NCBI GenBank assembly: GCA_037962975.1
Contig: CM075669.1
Location: 106,718,501 to 106,782,500, forward strand
Direction: 5' to 3'
Source: Clitoria ternatea
Taxonomy: Eukaryota > Streptophyta > Magnoliopsida > Fabales > Fabaceae
Length of the DNA: 64,000 nt
The notes below the pieces were generated by a model. The model worked only from the letters and a program-made list of their open reading frames with translations, did not search any database and had not been told where the DNA came from. Shown in pieces: positions 1 through 11,049 of this stretch (positions are counted from its first letter, which is position 1; every line of letters begins with the position of its first letter). The translations under genes and the position numbers were made by a program.

Positions 1-600
1 AGCGCCAAACATTAGCGACAGTTGGATAACCGTTGCTAACGTTTAGCACCAACAAATACATTGGAGGGAACCCTAAAATTGGAAGGAGGTAAACGGTTGC
101 GATGATGGCTTCCCATTGCTAGGTTACTTAAACCCAGTGACTGGGTTTTCATTCATCGCTATCTCAGGGTGAATAGAGGGAAACCATAAAATGATGGGAG
201 GTAAAATATAGCGATGGTGCCTAGGCTATGAGATCCGTTGCTATATTTAGATATGTAGTGACGAACTAAGACCCTCGCTAAATTAAGGGGAATCCAAAAA
301 GTTGGAGGGAATGTAGCGACAGCGTCCATCCGTGGCTAATGTTGATGAATTAGGGACGGACAGGTTTCCCATCGCAAATATGCTTTCATATTAGCGACCG
401 CGGTAGCGACCATAATGTAAAATAGAACTTGCAGAAGAAAATTAGTTACTGGCATGTAATGACGGATATAGGCAACCATCGTTAGTTGGGGCACATTGGC
501 GACCGCTATGTTTTTCTGTCGCTTTATCTGCCAGGTGGCCTGTTTGGTGATGTCGTTAGCGATGATTTTTTACCGTCGCTAAAGTTTTAATCTAATTTAG
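1..600. repeat. CACTA left subterminal repeat array
   Basis: Many short boxes of the type TAGCGAC(A/G)G and CCGTCGCTA occur in both orientations, for example near 12, 257, 384 and 551. In CACTA elements such boxes are binding sites for the element's own DNA-binding protein. Individual boxes have diverged. No gene is visible here. Confidence 0.7.
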
Positions 601-3052
601 ACAACCCCTATTCCCTAATCATTTGCCCTAACTCTTTCTTCCTCTCTCCCTCTGTTTCCCTGTATCTATCTCCCTACGACTCCCTCTCTCTCCCTCTAAC
701 TCCCTCCGTCAGTCTCCCTCCCTCACCGGTGATTCTCTCTGCCCCACATTCCCTAACTGAACCTCTACCTCGCTCTCTCCCACGACCTCCTTGAACCCCA
801 CCACTCTTCTTTCGATTTGGTCCTCCACGACATTCTCGTAGCTTACACCAATAGAATACAACAAATCGCTAACACTAATCATTGTATTCAATATGTTCAG
901 GTTCGTTCTCTTCTAGTTTGGATAACATTTAAGTGTATATTTGTCGAATGCCTTTCAGTATGTGCCTAACATTTGTTTGATAATATTTACTAGTCTTTCT
1001 TAAACTTGTACTTGTATTAATTAGTGTACGCTTACTTAGATTATGTTATGTTTTTAAAGCACAAATGAACGCATTATTAGTGAACCTTTAATAATCTGAT
1101 GCTATGAAAAGAGCATGGATTTCTAGTGCAAGCATGAAAACATCAAAGTTAAAAATATATGATATTATGCTGGATTCTTCTAAGCTCTTATATATAGGTT
1201 GTTGTTTCATCAATGCCTTCACTCTTTTCTATAATAGATTTTTAACCTACTATGGATTTAATAATTAACACACATACACAAGTTTCAATAGTGTTAACTC
1301 TTGGGTGTTGGGAATGCTTGACTTTTTATTTTTCTTGCTGAAACTGCATAGACCATTGGACATATGTAGCTGCCTTCTTAGTTATTAACAATTGAACTGT
1401 AGGTAAGTAAATTGGGAATGATTTTATGTTATATGGACTTGGTTAAGCGTTAACATTACTCACTTTATCAACATTTTGGTGAGCAATGTTACATTGATGA
1501 GATAGTCTTTCCCTGTAAGAAGACTATTTTAAAGGAATTGACCCTTAATTTCATATTAGGATTGTAATCATACTCATTTTTGGACTATAGTTAATTAGGA
1601 TTTTAATTTTCTTTTTGAATCTTGCTAGAAATTAAGTAGCTAGATTTTCTAAAAGTTGCATGTTATCTGTTGGTTGCTTAATTATGTCATTTTTGATGTA
1701 TTTGTGGATGGGTTTTTGGTACCCTATGTACGTAAAACATGGGACATGACTTACTTGCATCTATAATTACTTGATGATGTCAGAAATAAAGATGTGTGAG
1801 TTATGTACATAATGCCTAATAATGGTTATGTATATATGGTATGAACTTTATTTTGAATTACATATAGTTAAACTGTGTATACTGACATATTATTTTTTAT
1901 AGATTGGATAATTGATTATCTCAAGAATATGAGGGTTTTTTTATCCCAAATGATGAAAATAATATTTAAACCTACTCTCTTTGTATACTTTTCTTTAAAA
2001 AGAAATTTAGTGTATTATAAGAGAAAACGAGCTACTAAAAAAAGTACCCCAAAAAGTATTTTTCATTACAAATAAGTTTTTAGCTATGAATGTTTAGTGG
2101 TTTTTTTAGCTAGTTTGAATATATCTTGATAAACAAGACAACTCGTCTAGATTTGAAAATATTTGAACTATCAACAATTAGTCAAAAAAGGATGAGTCGC
2201 TTCCACTTAACCTAGTGTACCCTTAAGTTGAATGTTCAATGTTATAGTCTCACAATGTGATTCAATTAGAAAATTTAAATTGTTTAGTGAATCCTGTATT
2301 GAATTATGAAATTAAAGGCATGCAAATGAAAATCTACTTGCATATATAAAAAGGATTTATCTAATTTATGTAATTTTGCATGGATAAAAAGATCAATAAA
2401 ATAAAAAGTTTTTATTTAAAAATATTAATAATACTCATTCACATTAATTTCTAAAGAAATTCTTATATAAATTTTAATTAAACAAATCTATTTTTAACTT
2501 TTTATTTTATACAAGATTGCATTGATTAGAGAAAGTTATATTAAAATATAGGTGGTAAATGAAGAGTTTGGAGAGAATTATCGGTTGGCGGGCAATTAAA
2601 GGTAAAAAGAGTGAAAGATAAAAATAGAAAATAGCTTAGAAAATAGGATTAATAGGGGGAAAAAGGTGGCAACTACCAGGGCAATATTAAAAGCTTGCAT
2701 TGAGAGATGGATGAAGGGTTCAATTTGAAGCAAGTCTACCCGCCCTCATTAAACCATCTTGATTAATGGCTTAAATGTAGACTTGAAATTAAAACAAGTC
2801 TATTTTTTCTTGGTCATCTTTCTTTCTTATTCTCAATGACAGGTTTCTTCAGTTAAATGGCCCCAACCCACCTTGCCTTCCCTTCATTTATGTTCCTCTC
2901 TTCTTTCCCGCACTTTCAAACAAGTCTGAAATTGTAGGCCTCTTACTTTTAGACCTAAGCATCTAATCCAATCCTAATTATTTTCTCACAATTTCCCTCA
3001 TCTTGCACCTAGATTACATACATAGAACCAAACACAGAAATAGGGAACAAAA
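601..3052 (+). other. CACTA interior without readable coding
   Basis: A pyrimidine-rich stretch (about 600-800, many TCCCTC runs) could be a leader or promoter part of the element. From 900 to 3050 the DNA is AT-rich with only short, unconvincing ORFs. The N-terminal part of a TNP2 transposase would be expected here but I cannot read it, so it is either deleted, very decayed or intronic. Confidence 0.45.
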
Positions 3053-4593
3053 ATGACCACTTTTGCTTCTTTCTATTTTCCAACGGAGATAGAAACTAGA
3101 ATGAGTAGAATTCCCCGCAACCTTGGGGTGGCTACACATGCAGGGTTAGATGATCAAAGTTCAATTTTTAACTATCTCAGTCATCCTGGGGGCAAGGTCA
3201 CAAAAGGTTACATTGATGAGAAAGATAAAAAGGTAGCTCACTTGTACATTCTTCTGAATTGCCCGAAAGTGGTGTTGGTATATGCACTATGAGCTTTTAT
3301 GCTTTTTCCATTTGTATCATTTTTATGCTTATTAATAAAATACATATTTCAGTTTAAAATTTTTTTAAAACATATTTATCCATGGAGTAATAGGTCATAT
3401 GAAAGTTATTCCTAAAAAGTCCCTAGTCAAGTATTTATGTAGGGACATGTAAATACATTAAGACGAGTGTGTGAATGTACTGATGACCTAATCTCACAGA
3501 TCATAGATATAGATGATATCAAGTCTTCACACGAGTACACATTAAGAGTAATGATGTACTGGACATACCCACCATGAGAACGTTGCATGGATCGCTACAT
3601 GAATGTCATAAACGATTCTCAATGTGATAATGGTATATGTAGTCCTTCGACCTGAAGTCACTACGATTCCTACATGAGGAGTTTGTTGTTTTAATACAGT
3701 CAAACATCTTCTGTAAAAAGAGGACTATAAAGGTTGTGATTAGGCAAGGAACAAATTATGCAGAGGGATGTGAGTGGTGTAGATGGAATTTGTCTCTCCT
3801 TTGTGACAAGAGTGATATATGTAGGCCACTTGATGGGGTGAGACTAAGAAAATGCATGGCCATATACTAGAAAGAATAAATATTAGATATTTATTTGAAT
3901 CAAGTCTACTTTGGTTTCAAGTAAAATAAATTGGGCCATACAAGGATGACACGACCATGCCTTGGGCCCAATTAGGATATTGTAACAAAAGGAACAAACA
4001 TATAAAATAATTATCAGTTATAGGTTATGTTGATATTAAATAATATTCAGACATAATGATGCATTACTAGATGCCGCTCTTATTTTATATTAATAGTAAA
4101 ATAGTTTATTATTAATATGACCGAGTATTTTACCTATAGGGTCACACACAGAGAGTAAGCCTATCAGAAAATGTTTTGTTTTATTTTAGTTGGACTAAAA
4201 TAAAGCTATTGGGCCTAACTCATTCAGAATAAGTAAGGAGCCCACTCCTTAGAGAGAACAAATTAGGTCAAACCTAAGCCTATAAATAGAGCATAAGATG
4301 CTCATAATCCATTCACCAAAAGAGACACAAAAATACACAAAAGTTGTAAGAGCTACACGCCGTCAAACTAGCAGTTAGCAGGTGTAGCAATTTTGGTGGG
4401 AGTGCTCGTGTGGACTCCTAAAGGATGAGGCTATGACTTCTTCGACATTCTTCAAGAGGTAATCCTAAAAACGTAATATTTTTTTGTATTTGTCTTATGC
4501 TTTGAAACATGGCGCTTTGCAAATCCTATGGGAATCCTTATATTTCCGCTGCTCATGTACTAGGGATTCCCTAACAAGTGGAACCTTATATTG
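3053..4593 (+). pseudogene. TNP2-type transposase, DUF4218 part, split by solo LTR
   Basis: The reading frame 3053-3272 encodes a peptide with METRMSRIPRN, SIFNYLSHPGGK and HLYILLNCPKV, the pattern of the DUF4218 region of CACTA TNP2-like transposases. The coding sequence breaks off at CCGAAAGTGG (to 3272) and resumes after the inserted LTR with AGTGGAACCTTATATTGAG at 4577, which reads on as EPYIE and is followed by a splice donor (GTAAGT). A protein of this family would bind element ends and catalyse excision and insertion in the nucleus. This copy cannot, because an exon is interrupted and the upstream catalytic part is not readable. Confidence 0.75.
3273..4576 (+). mobile_element. Solo LTR (1304 bp) with 5-bp target duplication AGTGG
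   Basis: The segment starts TGTTGG and ends CCCTAACA, and is flanked by AGTGG on both sides (3268-3272 and 4577-4581). It has no internal coding. Removing it and one AGTGG rejoins an open transposase exon, which fixes its borders exactly. It is therefore a solo LTR left by recombination between the two LTRs of a retroelement. A related but 5'-shortened copy lies at 39730-40872 in the same orientation. The superfamily cannot be decided from the LTR alone. Confidence 0.85.
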
Positions 4594-4979
4594 AGTAAGT
4601 CACCAACTTATAGTTTGCATTCTAAAGCTAGATTTTATTATAGCTAAATTATTATTCTTTAAATAGCTTATATGCAGATATGTTGAAACTCAAGCAAAAT
4701 GATATAACTGATGACCAAATTCATAGTGAGGTATCATCCAAATTCATTGGTTAGTTTGCACAACATGTAAGACCCGTATACTATCTATTTTTTTAGTTGA
4801 ACTTTAAATTTTAGGTATCTAACGATGACCTATGTGTTATGCTGTAAATAGATTCAAGACTCTGATAACCATATTGAAGATCCCTTACTCCAAGCCCTTT
4901 CGTGGGGACTGGTGAAAACTGTTAAAAAATGGCTCATTTACTATGTAAACGGCTACAAGTTTAACATTTTCCAATGGAG

Positions 4980-5622
4980 TGAAGAGATCCGCACCCATAA
5001 TACGGGGTTTGTGTTAAAGGCACAAACAGACAGTTAGAGGAAGACTTCTATGGAGTCTTGACAGAGATTATTGAAGTTTCTTTCTCCAGATGACTAAGAA
5101 GAGATATCGTTCTATTCAAGTATGATTGGTACGACAACACAATCGGTGTAGGAACAAAGGTTAACAAAAACTATGGTTTAGTTGAGGTCAAGAAAAATGG
5201 TAGATATAAAGGGTTTGATCCATTTATTTTTGCCCAACAAGCCAAGATGGTTTATTACACGTACTTCCCTAGAGGACATAGGGACTGGTACACAGTAATC
5301 AAGGCCAAGGTCCGAAGTCAGATCATTGATAATGTCTTTGATGAGGTTGAGGATGCTTATCAGCTTACTCCGAACGAGCTCAATGATAGTCATTTGTTAT
5401 TCAACATTGATCCAGTGATAATGGATGAGACACTTAGCACTACAGAGGGTGAACACATTGACAAAAATGTTATCTCCCAATCAAAATGGTCTAGGGCCAA
5501 TTTGGAGACTGGGGAACCTATTGAAACAGATAGCCATAGTGACACTAAAACTGAGGGAGAATTTCAAACTGAAACAGACATAGAGTATGCAGTTATTAAA
5601 CATATATACATATCTTTATAGT
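4980..5622 (+). pseudogene. TNP2-type transposase, DUF4216 part
   Basis: Pieces in changing frames read NTGFVLKAQTDS, FYGVLTEIIEVSF, VGTKVNKNYGLVEVK, GFDPFIFAQQAKMVYYTYFP and HRDWYTVIKAK. This is the order seen in the DUF4216 domain at the C-terminal end of CACTA TNP2 transposases. The open part at 5247-5621 continues into an acidic tail. Stop codons and frame changes upstream of 5247 show decay. Together with the DUF4218 piece it marks the 3' half of one transposase gene whose intron begins at 4594. Confidence 0.75.
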
Positions 5623-5659
5623 CTGAGACTAACATTTGTTTACATGGTTTTATCCACAA

Positions 5660-7362
5660 ATGACAGGACGTCGACTACCTTTCAGCCAGGGTGGTGGTTC
5701 GAGGACTCCGGGATCCCGTGTGGGCACACCATAACAGAGAACCACCCCACAGCAGGCCACCACACCACAACAGACCACCATCCCATAGTAAACCACCCCA
5801 CAGTAGACCACCATAGCATAACAGACTCCTTCTCTCCCACAATACAGCAGACTCCTTCATCACCACAGACCACAACACAATAAATTCCTTCATCGCAGGG
5901 TTTGGATGACCCTGGCCTTGAGGCGACCCTACCTCAGGGATCCCCTACCCACTTTGGTCCCACTGCCGGGCAAAGACGAGTATGTATTACTATATAATTT
6001 GTTTTAAGTTTTACTTGGTACCTTGTTGGTTGCTTTGTAATTATAATTCATATAGTACCTAAATTGGTTTGTTGTATATTATTTATTTAGTACTTGTATA
6101 CATTGAACTGTACTAGGAACTCTTCTATTTGTAACAGGGCAATTGTTCAAATTTGGAAATGTTACATTTACAGGGGAGACTCTGTCGAAATTTTGGTAGC
6201 CTCCCTATGTGTAAGTTATTTTATTTGTTTTTAACTATTGTTTATTAGAACTTTGTTGATAGTAGTCACACTACCAAAGAGATTACTAAGGTTCTGAAGG
6301 CCCAATGGGATGATCCATACATCTCTTGGACAAATGTTGGGAAGGCTATCCAGGATAGGTGGTTTGACACTTTCTCAGTAAGTTAATAGTTTCCTTTGTT
6401 GTGAATTTATGGCTAATTCATACACCTATTTTTAATATTGAAATCTCATTTCATGTAACAACATGAATATTAGTGGACAGAGGGTATAATTGATAAGATT
6501 AGGAGGGTCTTTGCCATAAAGACCTCCAAAATATCAAGAGTACCTTTTGGAATGTGATGGACAAGGGCGAGCACCTTCGTTGGATCCCGGAAGACCACTA
6601 GGACGGGATGGTCCAGAAATGAGGGGTGTCTTGTTCCAGCAGGTGAGTGCTCAGAACAAGGCAAACAGAGTGGCTGATGCTGCAGCCTCTATCTACACTA
6701 GGGGTAGCACTTCAGTCCTTAAGCATAAAAAGAGATTTGTAAGTATATTTTCTTAAACATTTTTTATGAATGACTTAATATGTTTTCTATTAACAATCTC
6801 AATATATTATGAACAACAAGAGTAGAAGGAGCACCGCGAGCCATCTTTGTATGAGGTCATACAAATGACCAAGAAAAACAAAACTGGTGCTTGGGTTAAC
6901 CAAAAATTGACCAACATGGTGGTAATTTAATTTAACTTACATATGCTTAAACTTACAAATTATGTATTACTGAATATTAACATTATTTTACATTTACAAG
7001 AGGCGTAACTTGTCATGAGGGCTAAGAAGGAGGCTGAGTTGGTGGCTTCCACTCCTCAAGGGAGGTACCTCTCACCCTGTCTTGTTCCGACGACAACGCC
7101 ATCTATATGGAGGGTGTTCAGCTTGGGAGGCGTGGGCATTCAACTTGTGAAAAAGGGGAAGACCTCTTCCTCTTCCTTTTCCTCCGGCCTTCCGATAGAC
7201 GTTGTTCAGGTTATTGAGAATCTAAATAATGAGCTACAAGAGGAGAACGCCACAGACAGCTATTGGAAGAGCGGGCCAAGGAGGACCAACGAAGGGCCAA
7301 CGAGGAATGAGCCGAGACTTGTCGATAGCTTGCGGCACAGTAGGAGATGCTTATGTAGTTGA
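5660..7362 (+). pseudogene. Second CACTA ORF, plant transposase (Ptta/En/Spm type)
   Basis: Downstream of the transposase in the same orientation lie exon-like pieces: a start near MTGRRLPFSQGG (about 5660), a Thr-Pro-Gln/His-rich low-complexity stretch (5720-5890), KEITKVLKAQWDDPYISWTN (about 6280-6340), SAQNKANRVADAAASIYTRG (about 6645-6705) and PSLYEVIQMTKKNKTGAWVN (about 6840-6900). The last two match the pattern of the plant transposase Ptta/En/Spm family, a TNPA-like DNA-binding partner. The pieces are separated by intron-like DNA and contain stops, so this is a pseudogene. Exon borders are approximate. Confidence 0.7.
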
Positions 7363-7739
7363 TGGCGAGGCTACCTCCCACTACTTGCCAGTCGCCGCCA
7401 CCACCACCACAGGATCCACCTCCATCATGATTTTACTTTTTTATGCTTCATTTTTTGTATATTGTATACATTATATATATATATATATTTTATTTATAGT
7501 TCATATCATATTTCATATTTCAATATTTGTTTTATGTCATTCTCTTTTTATTGTTTTATGCCATTCAATATTCGATATTTATAGTTTAAAATTAAATGAA
7601 GAAAACCCTAAATCACAATATTATTGTAATTATTAACTAATAAGATTTAATCGATTCAAGTAAAAAATAATAAACAAAAATTAATGGGACCCCATTAATA
7701 TAGGGATGGGGTATGTCACCAACATAGGACCCCATTAAC
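7363..7739. other. CACTA 3' untranslated/AT-rich tail
   Basis: Non-coding DNA after the second CACTA ORF with a short AT run near 7472-7490. The stretch about 7600-7680 resembles 9845-9960 in the second CACTA fragment, which supports a shared family. Confidence 0.4.
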
Positions 7740-7924
7740 GACGACGTGACCCCGTCAAAACCTCTACGACGGGGTGCTCTCTTCGCCGCTGTTGTGTCAG
7801 CGAGGATGGTGGTAGTGACGACATGTTGTCCGTCATAATTTCCATCGCTAATAGGTTTAACGACGGGAATTTCATGATTTAGCGACGAGTTTGGGTGGTC
7901 GTTAATAGGTTTTTCTAGTAGTAG
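7740..7924. repeat. CACTA right subterminal repeats and right end
   Basis: Boxes such as ACGACGTGAC, GACGGGG, TAACGACGGG and TAGCGACGAG lead to the terminus tttttctagtag at about 7910-7924. This mirrors the left array at 1-600. Confidence 0.65.
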
Positions 7925-8080
7925 AATAGAAATAATAATGTTAATAAGATTATCGATTACTAGTAATAATAATGGCAATTATAATAGTAATAACAAAAAT
8001 CATAACAGTATAATAAATGATAATAATAATAATGATAATAATAATTTTTAATTTAATAATTTCTTGCACAAAAGAGCGAA

Positions 8081-8328
8081 GCAGTAGAGCCGACCATTAT
8101 ATTCGACATTATAGATAAATAGTAATTAGATAAAAGAAATGAATACTGAATAAGGTGGCAAAGCTGACCATTATATTCAATAATATAGATAAACAAAAAT
8201 TAAATAAAGGAGAAAGAAATGCTGAGAATAAAGCAGTAGAGCTGACTAGTATATTCAATACTATAAAATGATAAAAATTAAATAAAGAAGAATGTTGAAA
8301 CTAACAGCAGAGCCGACTATTATGCTCA

Positions 8329-8330
<2 letters not shown>
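8081..8330. repeat. Minisatellite, about 4 copies of a ~75-bp unit
   Basis: Copies begin near 8081, 8156, 8231 and 8304 with variants of GCAGTAGAGCCGACCATTAT, followed by ATAGATAAA and AT-rich filler. The copies are diverged. The array ends in the AAT microsatellite. Confidence 0.7.
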
Positions 8331-8391
<61 letters not shown>

Positions 8392-8392
8392 G
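8331..8392. repeat. AAT/TAA microsatellite
   Basis: A run of TAA triplets with a few interruptions, directly after the 75-bp minisatellite. Confidence 0.9.
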
Positions 8393-8475
8393 CTATAATG
8401 ATAATGGTAGCGGTAATAATATTTCCTTGATTTTATGTTCTTATTAAATATTATTGATGTCATGTATCGTAAGTT

Positions 8476-8502
8476 AATATATATATATATATATATATAT
8501 AT
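8476..8502. repeat. AT microsatellite
   Basis: An uninterrupted AT dinucleotide run just before the hairpin array. Confidence 0.9.
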
Positions 8503-8517
8503 GACTTTTATAACAAC

Positions 8518-8880
8518 TTTATTGGTGTAGTATATCCCACGACCTAAATAAAATTATTCATATGATTTTTTAGAGCAACTTTATTAATGTAATGTATCAT
8601 ACGACACCAATAAAGTTATTCATTAAATGTTTAAAGCAACTTTATTGATGTAATGTATCCCATTACACCAATAAAATTGTTTATGATTTTTAGAGTAACT
8701 TTATTAGTGTAATGTATCCCATAACACCAATAAAATCATTCATATAATTTTATTGATATAATATATTCCATGAGTAAAGTTGATGTAATGTATCCCATTA
8801 CACTAATAAAATTGTTCATATAATTTTTTAGAGCAACTTTATACTATTAGTGTAATGTATCCCACTACACTCATTATAAA
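8518..8880. repeat. Tandem array of six ~35-nt inverted repeats
   Basis: Each unit has an arm like TTTATTGATGTAATG, a centre TATCCC, and the complementary arm CATTACACCAATAAA. Units start near 8518, 8580, 8641, 8700, 8778 and 8844, about 60-78 bp apart, with an AT-rich spacer often containing TTTTTAGAGCAAC. Each unit could fold as a hairpin. It could be a subterminal array of a non-autonomous transposon; no matching terminal repeats are visible. Confidence 0.75.
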
Positions 8881-8970
8881 TATACATATATGTAAATGTT
8901 ATATCTTTACCCTTTTTAGGAAAAACAAAAAGCATTTTATGTAAATATACATGTTATATATGTAAACGTG

Positions 8971-8972
<2 letters not shown>

Positions 8973-9029
<57 letters not shown>
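8973..9029. repeat. Long AT microsatellite
   Basis: An AT dinucleotide run of more than 50 bases. It creates apparent Tyr-Ile ORFs that are not genes. A shorter run follows near 9157-9170. Confidence 0.95.
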
Positions 9030-9032
<3 letters not shown>

Positions 9033-9839
9033 ATCATAAGCCTTTTTTCTAACGAAGAAAAAAAACAAGGAAAAGGACAAAATTAAAAAAAAGGCTAAGT
9101 TTCCAATTTTAATCACGCGCAACAGTTATATTTTCTTAGAAACCCGGCATCATCTATATATATATATATATTAACTTAGCAAATGACGTTGGCCTATTAG
9201 AAAAAGAAAAATGGCGCCCCCGTGTCATTCATATAAACGCGTTTTGATTCATCATATCATGCCATTCATAAAGAAAGAGAAGGAAATGTAACAATTGTAA
9301 TACAATAGTTGGAAAAAGAAGAAAGAAATAAAAAACAATCACACTCAGGCGAGAATCGAGAAAAGAGTGTACATTTTCTAAAGTAGAGTAAAATTCTCTT
9401 TCTTTTTTGGAATTCAATTAAGTGACTGTTAGAGTTTTTTAAAAAATTATGTGTATTATTTATAGGCAACAAGGAACCCATATGGCCCAATATTTTATTA
9501 TAAAAGATAAAATATAATAACTGATATTTTTTTAAATATCTGATAACCAATTTTAGAATCTTATCTGGAAATTAAAATATCTAATAACCAAATTTGAATT
9601 TTAAATCTTATCTTTATTTTAAAATATCTAATAACCAACTTTGGAATCTTATCTTAACTTTTAATTAAATTTAAAATTTAAATTCTTTAACTTCTAAAAG
9701 ATAAAAAAGAACATGTCTTTAATTATTTTTTAAAAAATTTAACTGACCCGAACAACATTAGGTAAAAACATCCCCCATCCTTCCCCTATCATTCTTTTCC
9801 ATGTGAATTTTAATTTAATATTATTAATGTATTACTGAA
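9030..9839. other. AT-rich intergenic with short tandem repeat
   Basis: No gene is visible. About 9535-9660 holds three diverged copies of a unit beginning AAATATCTAATAACCAA and containing ATCTTATCT. Confidence 0.5.
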
Positions 9840-10546
9840 AATTCAACGTAGGAAAATCCTAAATTACAATAATAATACGAATATAATTATTGTAATTTAT
9901 TAAATGACATTTAATATTTAATTGATATAATTAAAAAATAATTTATCAACAAATATATAATCACCCCTCCAAAAAAAATTACCACCTACACGTTAGCCAC
10001 GGAAAATGGACGGTCGCTATTAGGTATTATGTCAGCGACAGAAACGACATGGTCACTTTGAGGTTGTACTCAGCGACGGCTGCCTCAGTCGCTAGTAGGT
10101 TGTATGCAGCGACAACTACACTCGATCACTAGTAGGTTGTATGCAGCGATGGCTACCTCGGCCTCTAGAAGGTTGTATTCAGCGATGAGAGATGTGGTCG
10201 CTATATGATAAGACTATAGCGACGACAGATGTGGTCACTAAGAGGTTGTAGTGTAACGACGTTCCTGGTCGTTATTTATTAAGATACTAGCGACGGTGAA
10301 ATCCCGTCGCTAATCTGTTACCTTAGCGACGGCCTGTGTGACCACCCATGAGACCAGATTAACGACGGTGTAAGGCTGTTAAAAAATTTACGACAGGGTG
10401 CTGTCCGTATCACTGTTGTATCAAAGGTGAAGGTCTAAGCGACGACCTTTTTTTGTCAAAAAGTTCGTCGCTAATACACTTAGCGACGACATTTAGATAC
10501 TTTAGCGACGACTTAGGTTCGTCGCTGTTTGGTTTCTTTAATAGTG
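9840..10546 (+). mobile_element. CACTA right-end fragment with GCGACG hairpin units
   Basis: About 14 units of 30-45 bp, each with GCGACG-like and CGTCGC-like halves, run from about 9990 to 10530. They end at tttctttaatagtg, a CACTA-type terminus (TAGTG ends at 10546). The preceding AT-rich DNA resembles the 3' tail of the first CACTA element (about 7600-7680), so this is probably the right part of a second member of that family. No left terminus is convincing; cacccctcc at 9962 is a weak candidate. Confidence 0.65.
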
Positions 10547-10760
10547 TCACCTTATTCTGTGACAACCAATCAACAAGACATATTGCAAACAATCCTATTT
10601 TATGAGAGAACCAAGCATATTAGGCTTGATCAAATCATAGCTGGCCATATTCACCTTCTTCCAATCAAATCTTAGGAACTAAGCCCCTCACTTTTGGTCC
10701 TTTCGGGTTTCTCATGGACAAGCTTAGAATGCTAGATATACACATTCAAGCTTGAGGGGG
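10547..10760 (+). pseudogene. Copia pol tail (RNase H end) and polypurine tract
   Basis: The sequence directly after the CACTA terminus reads VTLFCDNQSTRHIANN, then RTKHIRLDQIIAGHI and, after a stop, LMDKLRMLDIHIQA. This is the C-terminal end of a Ty1/copia RNase H. It is followed by the polypurine tract CTTGAGGGGG (10751-10760), which primes plus-strand DNA synthesis. The upstream pol is absent, apparently cut off by the CACTA element. Confidence 0.8.
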
Positions 10761-10761
10761 T

Positions 10762-11049
10762 TGTTAGTAGTAATTATTATGGGTTGGTAGGTTAGTTAGT
10801 TTTTCTACTAGAGTTAGTTATTTTTGTTTGCTTAGGACTAACCTAGTTAGTTAACTTAACTACTATAGTTAGCTTGTATATAAACTCTGGTTTTGCTTAT
10901 TACTCAATTAATGAATGATATTTCTCATAACTGATTCTTCTCTCTTTCCAAAACTTCTTATCTGAGCTTGCATTGCTTCTCCATGCTTGAGCTCTCCTTA
11001 ATCAGATTTTCTTTTGTGAGTTCATTCATGGATTTTAAGAATTCTAACA
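10762..11049 (+). mobile_element. Copia 3' LTR, 288 bp
   Basis: It begins TGTTAG right after the polypurine tract and ends CTAACA, a perfect 6-bp inverted terminal pair. Inside are a TATA-like GTATATAAAC (about 10876) and the AATTAATGAATGATA region. Size and layout fit short-LTR copia families. The next five bases are TCATC; the matching 5' flank is not in the window. Confidence 0.8.

Larger units (their letters stand above)
1..7924 (+). mobile_element. CACTA (En/Spm) element, left end outside window
   Basis: A decayed class II element. Both flanks hold arrays of GCGACG/CGTCGC boxes in both orientations (about 1-600 and 7740-7900), the subterminal pattern of CACTA elements. The interior carries, on the plus strand, pieces of a TNP2-like transposase (3053-5622) followed by a second En/Spm-type ORF (about 5660-7360). 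The right end is near 7910-7924 (tttttctagtag), close to the expected ...TAGTG terminus but with the last bases changed. The left terminus is not in the window, so the flanking duplication cannot be tested. Stop codons, frame changes and a nested solo LTR (3273-4576) show the element is dead. Family assignment is from the domains; the right boundary is approximate. Confidence 0.8.

Noticed and set aside
5675..5893. Minus-strand Trp/Gly-rich ORFs
   Set aside because: They are the antisense of a low-complexity CCACCA-rich stretch in the second CACTA ORF.
8937..9122. Tyr-Ile repeat ORF
   Set aside because: It is produced by the AT microsatellite.
9962..9980. CACCCCTCC as left end of the second CACTA copy
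   Set aside because: Weak match to the right end, the flanking triplets differ, and the left DNA resembles the interior tail of the first CACTA element.
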